A stretch of 64,000 bases of DNA, from positions 67,831 to 131,830 of the forward strand of contig JAHZDZ010000008.1 in the NCBI GenBank assembly GCA_019422105.1, written 5' to 3'. The position numbers and the translations under genes are program-made. This document shows positions 1 through 8,275 of the stretch, one piece after another (the stretch's first letter is position 1; each line of letters starts with the position of its first letter). The notes under the pieces were generated by a model. The model saw only the letters and a list, made by a program, of their open reading frames with translations, searched no databases and was not told the origin of the DNA. The DNA is from Bacillota bacterium. Its GTDB lineage: Bacteria; Bacillota; Clostridia; Lachnospirales; Anaerotignaceae.

Positions 1-15
1 AAAGAAAGAAGGAAA

Positions 16-70
16 CTGATAGGCCCAAGGATGGCCTATCAGTAAAAACAGCCACCCTGCGGCTGTTTTT
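16..70 (+). terminator. Tandem hairpins with terminator
   Basis: A 10-bp inverted repeat (CTGATAGGCC at 16-25 with GGCCTATCAG at 33-42) is followed by a second hairpin, AAACAGCC (46-53) with GGCTGTTT (61-68), which runs into a T-rich tract. The second hairpin has the form of an intrinsic terminator for a gene that ends before the window. Confidence 0.7.
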
Positions 71-151
71 CATTATAGCAAGATCAACGTTTATTTTCAA
101 TGCTAATAGGACATGCCCATCCGCGCATATATATAGGTTGGGTGATGGCTT

Positions 152-286
152 ATGAAACGGGAGGAAAGGGAGATACAGATTGGGAGAAAAAAGTATCATG
201 TGATAATAGAATCCGATAAAGAAAATACAATAAAGGATTTAATAAAGGAAATGGTGATAAAGGAGCTGGAAAAACAAAATGCTTGA
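152..286 (+). CDS. Small protein upstream of the recombinase (44 aa)
   Basis: The frame runs from ATG at 152 to TGA at 286 and its last codons overlap the ATG of the serine recombinase at 279. It encodes a basic, lysine- and glutamate-rich 44-residue protein (start MKREEREIQIGRKKYHV). The overlap implies translational coupling with the recombinase. Small proteins of this kind often precede large serine recombinases in Firmicute elements, but I do not recognise a family and assign no function. Confidence 0.55.
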   Translation: MKREEREIQIGRKKYHVIIESDKENTIKDLIKEMVIKELEKQNA

Positions 287-1856
287 GGGGAACTGTGGAA
301 GGGACTATAGTGCCGCATTGTATGTCAGGCTTTCAAGGGATGATGAAAATCCGGGGGAGAGTACCAGTATACATAATCAAAAAAAGCTGCTGTTAAACTA
401 TGCCAGAGAAAACAATATAGAGGTATATGATATTTATACAGATGACGGCTACAGCGGGACATCCTTTCAAAGACCGGCGTTTCAGCGTATGATAGAGGAC
501 ATTGAAGAAAAAAAAGTCAATATGGTTTTGACAAAGGATCTGTCACGGCTGGGAAGGGATTATATCAAAACGGGGGAATACACGGAGGTGTATTTTCCAT
601 CCAGAAATGTGCGCTATATTGCGCTTAACGACGGATACGACACGGAGAAGGAGGATGATACGGCGCCCTTTCGCAATATCATCAACGAAATGTACGCCAG
701 GGATATTTCCAAAAAAATCCGCTCCGCTCTCCGAGTAAAAATGCAGGAGGGAGACTATATTGGACATATAGCGCCCTATGGATACAGGAAGGACAAGGAG
801 AATAAAAACCATTTGGTGATAGATACAGAAAGCGCTCCCACAGTGAAGGATATTTTTCAAATGGCCGCTGAGGGGTGCCCGGCGACAGAAATTGCTGCAC
901 GGCTGGAGGAGAGGAATGTGCTGCCGCCTCTTGCCTATATGCAAAAACAAAAAGGAGCCCCGGTAAGAGAAGCGGACATGCGCTGGCGTGCGCAAACCAT
1001 AAGAAAGATGCTTGTAAATCCTGTGTATATGGGGCATACAATTCAGGGAAAAACCAGAAAGCTGACCTTTAAGCAGAAAAAATCAATTCAGATACCGCAG
1101 GATAGCTGGATTACAGTATTGCATACTCATGAGGCGATTATTGACAAAGAAACCTTTTATGAGGTTTTGGAGAAGAGAAGGAGAAATACTAAAAGAAACA
1201 GAGTATCAGGCAATGTTTTCAGCGGTCTGGCAAAATGCAGAGACTGCGGCAGAAATATGTCGCCGTCAGGGAAAACAAAGGATGGGAAAATCCGAAGTTT
1301 GGTGTGCAGCGGCTATAAAATGGGCGGCAGGGAGGAATGTGCCAGTCATATCATATCCTATGAAGATTTGCTGTTCATTGTTTTATCCATACTCAAGGAA
1401 GGGTTTATGCTCTCTGACGAGGAGTGGAAAGGAATAGCCGATGAGGTAATTCTTTATTTTGAGGAGAAAGAGGCAAAAAAAGACAGTCTGCGTCAAAAAA
1501 AAGCGGCAGAACTGGAGGCGGAGAAAAGGCGGCTGGATTTGCTTTCCTTTTATTTATATCAGGATTATGCGTCGGGAGTCCTATCGGAGGAAAAATTCCG
1601 AATGATGCAGGAAGAGCAGAAACGGATGGAAAAGAGGATAGAGGAGGAGGGGAGAAGCAGTGCGGCGGAAAAAGAAGGCACTGTTCCGAATCTGTATAAT
1701 ATTAAAAAAGCATTCGATGCAATTTCTTTCAATCTAATTTTAAATCAGTATAATTTATATCGCTTTATCGAAAGGATAGAAATTGGCGGCGACAGGGATA
1801 GTCAAAAAATGTCCGAGAAAGAGATATATATTCGTCTAAATTATTCTGAAACGTGA
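279..1856 (+). CDS. Large serine recombinase (site-specific integrase)
   Basis: This 525-residue protein has an N-terminal resolvase/invertase catalytic domain: YVRLSRDD places the nucleophilic serine at residue 19, with KDLSRLGRDY further along. A recombinase domain follows. A zinc-ribbon comes next (CRDCGRNM near residue 320, with downstream Cys residues in SLVCSGYK and EECASH), and then a charged coiled-coil region (about 390-470). This is the full architecture of a large serine integrase, which would cut attachment sites through a 5' phosphoserine link to integrate or excise the element. Its likely target is feoB, whose truncated 3' part begins about 900 bases downstream. Length is normal and the gene looks intact. 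Confidence 0.95.
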   Translation: MLEGNCGRDYSAALYVRLSRDDENPGESTSIHNQKKLLLNYARENNIEVYDIYTDDGYSGTSFQRPAFQRMIEDIEEKKVNMVLTKDLSRLGRDYIKTGEYTEVYFPSRNVRYIALNDGYDTEKEDDTAPFRNIINEMYARDISKKIRSALRVKMQEGDYIGHIAPYGYRKDKENKNHLVIDTESAPTVKDIFQMAAEGCPATEIAARLEERNVLPPLAYMQKQKGAPVREADMRWRAQTIRKMLVNPVYMGHTIQGKTRKLTFKQKKSIQIPQDSWITVLHTHEAIIDKETFYEVLEKRRRNTKRNRVSGNVFSGLAKCRDCGRNMSPSGKTKDGKIRSLVCSGYKMGGREECASHIISYEDLLFIVLSILKEGFMLSDEEWKGIADEVILYFEEKEAKKDSLRQKKAAELEAEKRRLDLLSFYLYQDYASGVLSEEKFRMMQEEQKRMEKRIEEEGRSSAAEKEGTVPNLYNIKKAFDAISFNLILNQYNLYRFIERIEIGGDRDSQKMSEKEIYIRLNYSET

Positions 1857-1945
1857 AGAAAAAAATGACAAAATATAGGTGAATTTGCCGAATAAAGAGA
1901 TGTCGAAAAGAAAAAAACAATAACGTTTGACTAATGAGGAAAAAT

Positions 1946-2509
1946 ATGGTAAAAATTAGTTATATATTCGGGCATTTGTATATCGCGTTTTGGGAGTGCA
2001 TAATTATGGATGACAGCAGTCTTAACCCTAACAGGCAGGGTCTTGTTTTAGTATTTGTAAATAAATATAAGAACCATGATATATCGGGTAACTTTTCCAT
2101 GCCGTTCGCCGGATTCCGCAAAAAATCAATCCGCAGGCCTCGGTATTACTACAGTATTTGGGATTTGATACAGCAGCTTGACGCCCATTTTGATGATATA
2201 AAATATCCGCAGAAACACAATGAGATTCGTGCTTTTCAGGATAATAAGAAGGAATCTTTAGTCAAAAATGCTGAATCGGAAATGAAGGAATTTGAAAATA
2301 TGGACCCTTTTGTTATAATGGAGAAATTTAATAAAAAGAAAAATACCATATCCATGTTTGCCATTGATGTGCGGTACCGCTATAATGTCAGCTGGCAGGG
2401 AAGCCTGCTATGGCTGACAGGCAACAAAAAGTCCTATTTCAGAAGCGTCTATGAGCTGATGAGCCTGATAATAGACGGTGTGGAACATGATTCAAAATAT
2501 TTGATATGA
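1946..2509 (+). CDS. Hypothetical protein of the feoB element
   Basis: The frame is open from ATG 1934, but GAGG at 1936-1939 is well placed for ATG 1946, giving about 187 residues. The protein is rich in aromatic and basic residues (for example KSIRRPRYYYSIWDL) and has no signal peptide or clear membrane segment. I do not recognise the family. It lies between the recombinase and the feoB junction in the same orientation, so it is probably element cargo or an accessory factor. Confidence 0.6.
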   Translation: MVKISYIFGHLYIAFWECIIMDDSSLNPNRQGLVLVFVNKYKNHDISGNFSMPFAGFRKKSIRRPRYYYSIWDLIQQLDAHFDDIKYPQKHNEIRAFQDNKKESLVKNAESEMKEFENMDPFVIMEKFNKKKNTISMFAIDVRYRYNVSWQGSLLWLTGNKKSYFRSVYELMSLIIDGVEHDSKYLI

Positions 2510-2682
2510 GCGTGAATGTGGCAGAAAACCAAAAAGGCTGTTTGCAGTCTTTTTTTATTTTGCAGTAGTATATGTCTTCTGAGGCATAGGTGAGGCGGTG
2601 AAATGCCAAAAGAAATGATTATGTAAGGGCGGACGGCATATAAGCGTACTGTTTTGCTAAGAATGCTATCATTAAAAATCCG

Positions 2683-3600
2683 ATGGGTTATCCTGCTTGT
2701 TTTTCCTGTAATAGAAACATGCTTTTTTTTGCAGAAACGAAACGAATCATGTGCATGGGGTTTGGTTGCAATGCCGCCGGTATTGTAGGCTGCCGCATCA
2801 TTGATTCCCCCAGAGAAAGGCTCATAGCGATTATCACCAATAATTTTGTGCCATGTAACGGCCGTTTTCCTACCCTTATCGCTATTATTACCATGTTTTT
2901 TCTTGGATCATCCCATGGTATAGGGCAGACGGTGCTTTCGGCAGGACTGTTGACGCTGGTGATTGTTTTGGGCGTTTGTATGACATTTTTGGTGTCAAGG
3001 ATTTTGTCTATGACAATACTCAAGGGAATACCGTCCTCCTTTACACTGGAGCTTCCGCCTTTTCGCAGGCCCCAGATAGGAAAGGTCATTGTGCGTTCCA
3101 TATTTGACAGGACACTGTTTGTTTTGGGCAGAGCAATTGTGGTTGCAGCGCCCGCAGGATTAATTATATGGCTTTTGGCCAATGTCAATTACGACGGCTT
3201 GAGTCTGCTGGCTCACTGCTCCCAATTTTTAGACCCATTTGCAAAACTGCTGGGGCTGGACGGCGTTATCCTGATGGCTTTTATTTTGGGGTTCCCTGCC
3301 AATGAGATTGTCATACCCATTATCATTATGGCATATCTGGCAACGGGAAGCATCACGGACTTTGAAAGCCTGGTACAATTAAAAGCACTTTTAGTCAACA
3401 ATGGCTGGACATGGGTGACGGCAGTGTGTACCATGCTGTTTTCCCTTATGCACTGGCCCTGCTCCACCACCTGCCTGACGATAAAGAAGGAGACACAGAG
3501 CCTGAAATGGACTGCTGTATCGTTTCTGGTGCCGACGATAATGGGTATGGCAGTCTGCTTTTTGTTTGCGTCTGCCGTAAAGCTTTTCGGTTTGATATAA
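2683..3600 (+). pseudogene. feoB: FeoB C-terminal fragment (ferrous iron transporter)
   Basis: From about 2749 the translation matches the membrane half of FeoB: GFGCNAAGIVGCRIIDSPRE, then TNNFVPCNGRFPTLIAII (gate motif) and several hydrophobic helices. The C-terminal gate region contains MHWPCSTTCLTIKKET. FeoB imports Fe(II) using an N-terminal G-protein domain and two gate domains in the membrane. Here the G domain and first gate are missing upstream, replaced by the integrative element. An ATG at 2683 opens the frame but the first ~22 residues are element-derived. The native protein should not be made while the element is present. Excision could restore it, which is an inference. Confidence 0.9.
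2735..2765. other. Element/feoB junction (attachment site region)
   Basis: FeoB-like sequence begins at MCMGFGCNAAG (codons from about 2749), while the residues just upstream (FSCNRNMLFFAETKR) do not resemble FeoB. The crossover should therefore lie at or just before 2749. The exact core cannot be set without the other end of the element or an uninterrupted feoB. Confidence 0.55.
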
Positions 3601-3676
3601 CACAATTGCTGCTTTCATCATACTTGATAGCTGCATTAATTTTAACCGTATCGATAAAAATAATAAAAAATAAGTG

Positions 3677-3705
3677 TTGACAAAAGAAATTGTCTTCGCT
3701 ATAAT
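3677..3705 (+). promoter_or_regulatory. Sigma-A promoter of metNIQ
   Basis: TTGACA (3677-3682) and TATAAT (3700-3705) are separated by 17 bases, a consensus vegetative promoter. It lies directly upstream of the T-box leader of metN. Confidence 0.9.
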
Positions 3706-3724
3706 ACTAAATAATTTCACCAAA

Positions 3725-4012
3725 CAAAGAAAAGGCTGCGAAAAGAAGAGTAGGCAAAGGACGCTTTTACAGAGAACCCGGTTGCTGGAAAAGGGGAAAG
3801 TCGGATATTGCTGAACATGGTCTTGGAGCTTCGTACCGAATGCTGAGTGCTTTAGGCTACGACGGTATCACCCGTTACAGTGATAGGCTATCGAGTAAAA
3901 TCTGTAGTTGAAGAGGTATCTGCTGCAAGGCAGGTATAAATTAGGGTGGTATCACGAAGCGTATGCTCTCGTCCCTGAAAAGTTATTTTCAGGGACGGGA
4001 GCTTTTTTATTT
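3725..4012 (+). promoter_or_regulatory. Methionine T-box riboswitch
   Basis: The leader has the conserved T-box AGGGTGGTATCACG at 3943-3956, just before a strong terminator (hairpin about 3965-4002, then T-run). In the stem I region the sequence CTGAACATGGTCTTGGAG places an ATG triplet (3817-3819) where the specifier codon is expected, followed by a purine. It should therefore sense uncharged tRNA-Met and read through when methionine is scarce. This agrees with the methionine transporter genes downstream. Confidence 0.93.
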
Positions 4013-4051
4013 TCAAATTTCTTTAATACATAAAACGAGGGTGACGCAGAT

Positions 4052-5071
4052 ATGAATGCAGACAGCATAATCAGTCTTAAAAATTTGAGCAAGACGTTTC
4101 AGAGTAAAAACAGTACAGTGGCTGCTTTAAAAAATATTGATTTGGATATCCAAAGAGGTGAAATTTTCGGCATCATCGGTATGAGCGGGGCGGGAAAAAG
4201 TACGTTGGTAAGATGCATTAATTTTTTGGAAAAACCGACTTCCGGCACTGTTTTTCTCAACGGTCAGGATTTATCGGCACTGTCTGCCCGGGAACTGAGG
4301 ACAGCAAGACAGTCCATGGGTATGATTTTTCAGCAGTTTAACCTGCTGATGCAGAGGGATGCTATAGGAAATGTCTGTTTTCCCTTGGAAATTGCTCATG
4401 TGAGGAGGGAAGAGGCGGAAAAAAGAGCGAAGGAGCTTCTGGAAATTGTAGGGCTTCAGGACAGGATGCATTCCTATCCGTCCCAGCTCTCCGGCGGACA
4501 GAAGCAGAGAGTGGCAATCGCAAGAGCACTTGCCACCAATCCCAAGGTATTATTGTGCGACGAGGCGACAAGCGCCCTGGACCCTCAGACAACAAGGGAT
4601 GTGCTGGCGCTTTTAAAGGATATTAACAAGAGGCTTGGCATTACCATTGTTATTATAACCCATGAGATGAGTGTTATTGAGGAGGTATGCCAGAGAGTAG
4701 CCATAATTGCAGACAGCGAGATTGCGGAGATTGGAGCGGTAGAACAGATTTTTACCTTTCCGAAATCGGAAGCGGCGAAAAAGCTGGTTTATCCCGACGG
4801 TGAGAGGAAAGCAAAATTTGACCACAACAATACGCGCTGCTGCCGCATTGTATTTGATGGCATTACACCCTTTGAGCCCATTGTGGCAAACATGGTGCTG
4901 GAATGCAAAGCACCTGTAAATATCATATTTGCCGACACAAAAAATATAGACGGCCAGGCTTTTGGTCAGATTGTGCTCCAGCTTCCAAGGGAGAAGGAAG
5001 TAGCTGATAAAATGGTTGGTTATCTCAGAAATAAAAACGTGGTGGTTGAGGAGGTTGAGGAGTATGTTTGA
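4052..5071 (+). CDS. metN: Methionine ABC transporter ATP-binding protein
   Basis: 339 residues. Walker A is GMSGAGKST (about 43-51), the ABC signature LSGGQKQR (about 146) and Walker B VLLCDEATS. After the ATPase domain comes a C-terminal NIL-type ligand-binding domain (about 260-339), typical of MetN, where methionine binding feeds back to inhibit transport. It is the first gene of metNIQ under the Met T-box, and its stop overlaps the metI start. It powers uptake of methionine through MetI using substrate delivered by MetQ. Confidence 0.95.
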   Translation: MNADSIISLKNLSKTFQSKNSTVAALKNIDLDIQRGEIFGIIGMSGAGKSTLVRCINFLEKPTSGTVFLNGQDLSALSARELRTARQSMGMIFQQFNLLMQRDAIGNVCFPLEIAHVRREEAEKRAKELLEIVGLQDRMHSYPSQLSGGQKQRVAIARALATNPKVLLCDEATSALDPQTTRDVLALLKDINKRLGITIVIITHEMSVIEEVCQRVAIIADSEIAEIGAVEQIFTFPKSEAAKKLVYPDGERKAKFDHNNTRCCRIVFDGITPFEPIVANMVLECKAPVNIIFADTKNIDGQAFGQIVLQLPREKEVADKMVGYLRNKNVVVEEVEEYV

Positions 5072-5708
5072 AATGATGCTGGCAGGCTTGGGAGAAACAT
5101 TGTACATGGTTCTCTTTTCCACATTCCTGGCATATATATTGGGGCTTCCCATGGGGGTTGCTCTGGTTTTGACAGACACAAGCGGCATTACTCCCAGACC
5201 CTTATTTCATAGGGTTCTGGGTGCAATTATAAATTTAGTGCGTTCGGCGCCCTTTATTATTCTCCTGATTGCGGTAATCCCGTTTACAAGGTTTGTGGTA
5301 GGTACAACGCTTGGGCCTACCGCTGTGGTTGTCCCCCTTGTAATCGGCTCGGCGCCTTTTATCGCAAGACTGGTGGAATCCTCCATCCAGGAGGTAGACA
5401 GGGGCGTGATTGAAGCGGCGCAGTCAATGGGCGCCTCGCCAAAGGATATTGTATTGAAGGTAATGCTTCCGGAGGCCAGGCCGTCCCTGATTGTGGGCAG
5501 CACTATCGCTATTACAACAATACTGGGGTATTCGGCTATGAGCGGATTTGTAGGCGGCGGCGGTCTTGGCGATATTGCCATTCGCTACGGCTATAACCGT
5601 TATCAGACCGATATTATGTTTATCACCCTGATTATTCTTGTCATACTGGTACAGATTTTCCAGGAGGCAGGGATGAAAATAGCAAAGAAAATCGACAAGA
5701 GAATTTAA
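5064..5708 (+). CDS. metI: Methionine ABC transporter permease
   Basis: The start is set at ATG 5064, which overlaps the metN stop (5069-5071), rather than at the upstream in-frame codon that lies inside metN. The 214-residue protein has five or so hydrophobic helices and the EAA loop (EAAQSMGASPKDIVLKVMLP), which docks on the ATPase. It forms the membrane channel of the MetNIQ system. Confidence 0.95.
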   Translation: MFEMMLAGLGETLYMVLFSTFLAYILGLPMGVALVLTDTSGITPRPLFHRVLGAIINLVRSAPFIILLIAVIPFTRFVVGTTLGPTAVVVPLVIGSAPFIARLVESSIQEVDRGVIEAAQSMGASPKDIVLKVMLPEARPSLIVGSTIAITTILGYSAMSGFVGGGGLGDIAIRYGYNRYQTDIMFITLIILVILVQIFQEAGMKIAKKIDKRI

Positions 5709-5726
5709 AAACGGAGGGATTTTATT

Positions 5727-6593
5727 ATGAAGAGATTATTTACAGTTTTCGTTTCATCGGTACTGATTGTGGGTGCTCTGGCAGGGTGCAGTACAAAAAA
5801 GGAGGAGGCTCCCGCCCCGGCAGCAAATCAGGCGGATGAAACGAATAAGGAAGAAAAGGAATTGGAAAAAATTATTGTGGGTGCGTCGCCTTCTCCCCAT
5901 GCGGAAATTTTAAATTCCGCCAAGGATATTCTGGCGGAACAGGGATATGAATTGGTTGTAAAGGAGTACACAGATTACATACAGCCAAATGTTGCCCTTG
6001 AAAACGGAGATTTGGACGCCAATTACTTCCAGCATCTGCCTTATCTCGAAAACTTCAATAAGGAAAACGACACCCATCTGGCGGCAGTAGCAGATATGCA
6101 TTTTGAGCCTATCGCCATTTATGCGGGCAAGACGAAAAGCCTTGACGATTTGCAGGACGGCGCACAGATAGCTGTGCCAAATGATACGACAAATGAGGCG
6201 AGGGCGCTTCTGCTTTTGGCAGAGCAGGGATTGATCAAGGTAAATGAGGATGCGGGACTTGAGGCGACTATTAAGGATATTACTGAAAATACGCGCAACT
6301 TTAAATTTATTGAGGCAGAGGCTGCACAGCTTCCCCGCTCCCTGCCGGATGTGGATATTGCCGTTATCAACGGAAACTATGCCCTTGAGGCGGGATTGAA
6401 TGCTTCCGAGGATGCGCTGGCAAAGGAGGGCGCTGAGTCACTTGCGGCTGAAACCTATCCGAATGTTGTTGTTGTAAAGGAAGGCAATGAAGAAAACGAT
6501 AAGACAAAAGCTTTGGTGGAGGCTCTCCACTCCGAGACAGTGAGAAGCTTCATAGAGGAAACCTATAAAGGCGCTGTAGTGCCGTTATTTTAG
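5727..6593 (+). CDS. metQ: Methionine-binding lipoprotein
   Basis: 288 residues with a lipoprotein signal: basic start, hydrophobic core and lipobox LAGC with the lipidated Cys at residue 21. The mature part has NlpA/MetQ features such as VGASPSPHAEIL and NYFQHLPYLENFN. It would be anchored to the outer face of the membrane and deliver methionine to MetI. It is the last gene of the T-box operon, with a terminator at 6674-6703. Confidence 0.95.
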   Translation: MKRLFTVFVSSVLIVGALAGCSTKKEEAPAPAANQADETNKEEKELEKIIVGASPSPHAEILNSAKDILAEQGYELVVKEYTDYIQPNVALENGDLDANYFQHLPYLENFNKENDTHLAAVADMHFEPIAIYAGKTKSLDDLQDGAQIAVPNDTTNEARALLLLAEQGLIKVNEDAGLEATIKDITENTRNFKFIEAEAAQLPRSLPDVDIAVINGNYALEAGLNASEDALAKEGAESLAAETYPNVVVVKEGNEENDKTKALVEALHSETVRSFIEETYKGAVVPLF

Positions 6594-6673
6594 GATAATG
6601 CAGTACAAAGGTAATTGCAATATGGAAAAGAGAAAGCCTTTTGAAGGAATGCGGTAAACATAGATAAAAAAAT

Positions 6674-6703
6674 AAAGCCTGATTTATCAGGCTTTATTTT
6701 TTT
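6674..6703 (+). terminator. Terminator of metNIQ
   Basis: AAAGCCTG pairs with CAGGCTTT across a short loop and is followed by a run of T. It lies 80 bases after the metQ stop. Confidence 0.85.
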
Positions 6704-6823
6704 ATCAGATTATTATGTTCTTGTTACGTACGTCGTAGAATTTTGAAACTTGAGTGAAGAAGCAAAGAATTACGGGATGATGTTTTAAAGTGAGGCAAAT
6801 CAGAAAGTCTTTTTAATTGTATT

Positions 6824-7171
6824 TTATTGTTCATCATCATTTTCCAAGATATGTACTGTTAATACAGCTTTGTTGTCTTTACTGCTTATCATGCTTTCCC
6901 CGTCATACATAAAGTTGATTTTAAAGGTGCCTGTCCAACCATTTGCGTGAATTGTCCAAAGAACTTCATTAACGCTGATTGGAAGAGGTTTTCCAATTTG
7001 AAAAGTGACTTTGTTACCGCTTTTAACTGGAAAGGCTTCTACGGCAACATTTGAACGATGGTTTGTTGTAATGATATCATAGTTTTCCCCTGCTTTTACA
7101 GTAATTTCATCAACAGAAAGCCCGGGTTTTAAGGATTCCGGCTCTGGCTCATTGCTGTTTTCGTATAGCAC
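6824..7171 (-). CDS. Hypothetical protein, possibly a gene remnant
   Basis: 115 codons opening at GTG 7171, with no good ribosome-binding site and an in-frame stop shortly upstream. The sequence looks like a beta-rich extracellular domain (ITVKAGENYDIITTNHRSNV and later WTGTFKINFMYDG), but it lacks a signal peptide. It may be the C-terminal remnant of a secreted protein. I do not recognise a family. Confidence 0.4.
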   Translation of the reverse strand: MLYENSNEPEPESLKPGLSVDEITVKAGENYDIITTNHRSNVAVEAFPVKSGNKVTFQIGKPLPISVNEVLWTIHANGWTGTFKINFMYDGESMISSKDNKAVLTVHILENDDEQ

Positions 7172-7302
7172 GTGATTACAGTCCGTTTTGAATATTTTTC
7201 ACAAATTGGAAAGAATCCATTTCAAATTGTGAAAACATCTCTTAAGAAAAAAGTAATATATTGTTTTTTCGTAAAGGATAGGAAAAAAACGACCTGGTAT
7301 GG

Positions 7303-7515
7303 TATAATAACGATAAATTTCAGCAGGGAACCTTGAAACCATACCTTAACAGGCAAGCTTGTATGTATGCTTCTGAAGTACCTTTTTCTCCGCTTTTATG
7401 GTAAATTAAAATATTTGCAGAAACGGGCGGTTTGTAAAATAAATACAGATTTTGGGAGCAATTATGGTTCAATTTGCGTCAAAGATTTAGGAGTACATGA
7501 GAAAGGAGGAAAACT
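7303..7515 (+). promoter_or_regulatory. Extended -10 promoter and leader of the ABC export operon
   Basis: TATAAT at 7303-7308 is preceded by TGG, an extended -10 form, with no strong -35 in place. The leader to the ATPase start is about 200 bases and holds no gene. AAAGGAGG at 7502-7509 is the ribosome-binding site of the ATPase gene. I see no known riboswitch in the leader. Confidence 0.5.
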
Positions 7516-8226
7516 ATGGCGGAGGATATCATAAAAATTAGAAACATCAAAAAGGTTTACCGTATGGGAGAGGAAAGAATAGCCGCAATCAATAATATCA
7601 GCCTTGATATTAAAAAGGAAGAGATCTGCTGTCTTCTTGGAAAAAGCGGCTCCGGAAAGTCAACGCTCTTAAACCTGGTGGCGGGTCTGGAAAAGCCGAC
7701 GAAGGGCGAAATTATATTTAATAATATGCATATAGAAAGAATGAGCGAAGAACAGCTTGCCTCTTTTCGGCAAAAATATGTAGGGTTTGTATTTCAGTCC
7801 TACAACCTTCTTTCTACCTTAACGGCTCTTGAGAATGTCACGCTGCCTTTGATATTTAAAAAAATACCAAAAAAAGAGAGAACGGAAAGAGCTATGGAAA
7901 TGCTGAAGGCCGTCGGGCTTGAAAACAGGGCGAATCATAAGCCCTCAGAAATGAGCGGCGGACAGCAGCAAAGGGTCAGTATTGCCAGAGCCTTTATCAA
8001 CAAGCCGCAGGTTGTGTTTGCCGATGAGCCTACCGGCAATCTGGATACCAAAACAACCTACGAAATGATGGATTTGATTACAGGGCTGGCGGAGGAATAC
8101 AGACAGACTCTTATCATCGTCACCCACGACCTGGAAATTTCGGATTATGCTACGAGGATAGTCCATCTATCCGATGGACAGATAGAAAATATTGAGGATA
8201 AAAGCCTGGCTCAGAGCGAGGCATAG
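7516..8226 (+). CDS. ABC transporter ATP-binding protein (MacB/LolD type)
   Basis: 236 residues: Walker A LGKSGSGKST, Q-loop FVFQSYNLL, signature MSGGQQQR, Walker B VVFADEPTGNLDT and the H-loop THD. The EPTGNLD form is typical of the MacB/LolD family, which works with FtsX-like permeases. The next two genes encode a large membrane-anchored extracellular protein and such a permease, so the three likely form one mechanotransmission-type exporter. The substrate is unknown. Confidence 0.93.
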   Translation: MAEDIIKIRNIKKVYRMGEERIAAINNISLDIKKEEICCLLGKSGSGKSTLLNLVAGLEKPTKGEIIFNNMHIERMSEEQLASFRQKYVGFVFQSYNLLSTLTALENVTLPLIFKKIPKKERTERAMEMLKAVGLENRANHKPSEMSGGQQQRVSIARAFINKPQVVFADEPTGNLDTKTTYEMMDLITGLAEEYRQTLIIVTHDLEISDYATRIVHLSDGQIENIEDKSLAQSEA

Positions 8227-8275
8227 GGCAAAATTTGTTTTGTTAAATACATAAGACACAATGGGGGTTATGTGA

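Larger units (their letters stand above)
1..2750. mobile_element. Right end of an integrative element inserted in feoB
   Basis: The stretch from the window start to about 2750 carries a large serine recombinase, a small protein overlapping its start and an unrecognised protein, and it ends where a truncated feoB begins. The recombinase sits about 900 bases from the junction, as is usual for integrative elements that encode a large serine recombinase. The other end and most of the cargo lie outside the window. That the element itself split feoB is an inference from the missing FeoB N-terminus. Confidence 0.7.

Noticed and set aside
543..1037. Genes on the minus strand within the recombinase
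   Set aside because: They are shadow frames of the recombinase with no independent family features.
7309..7501. Known riboswitch in the ABC operon leader
   Set aside because: No conserved riboswitch motif was recognised, and the leader length alone is not evidence.
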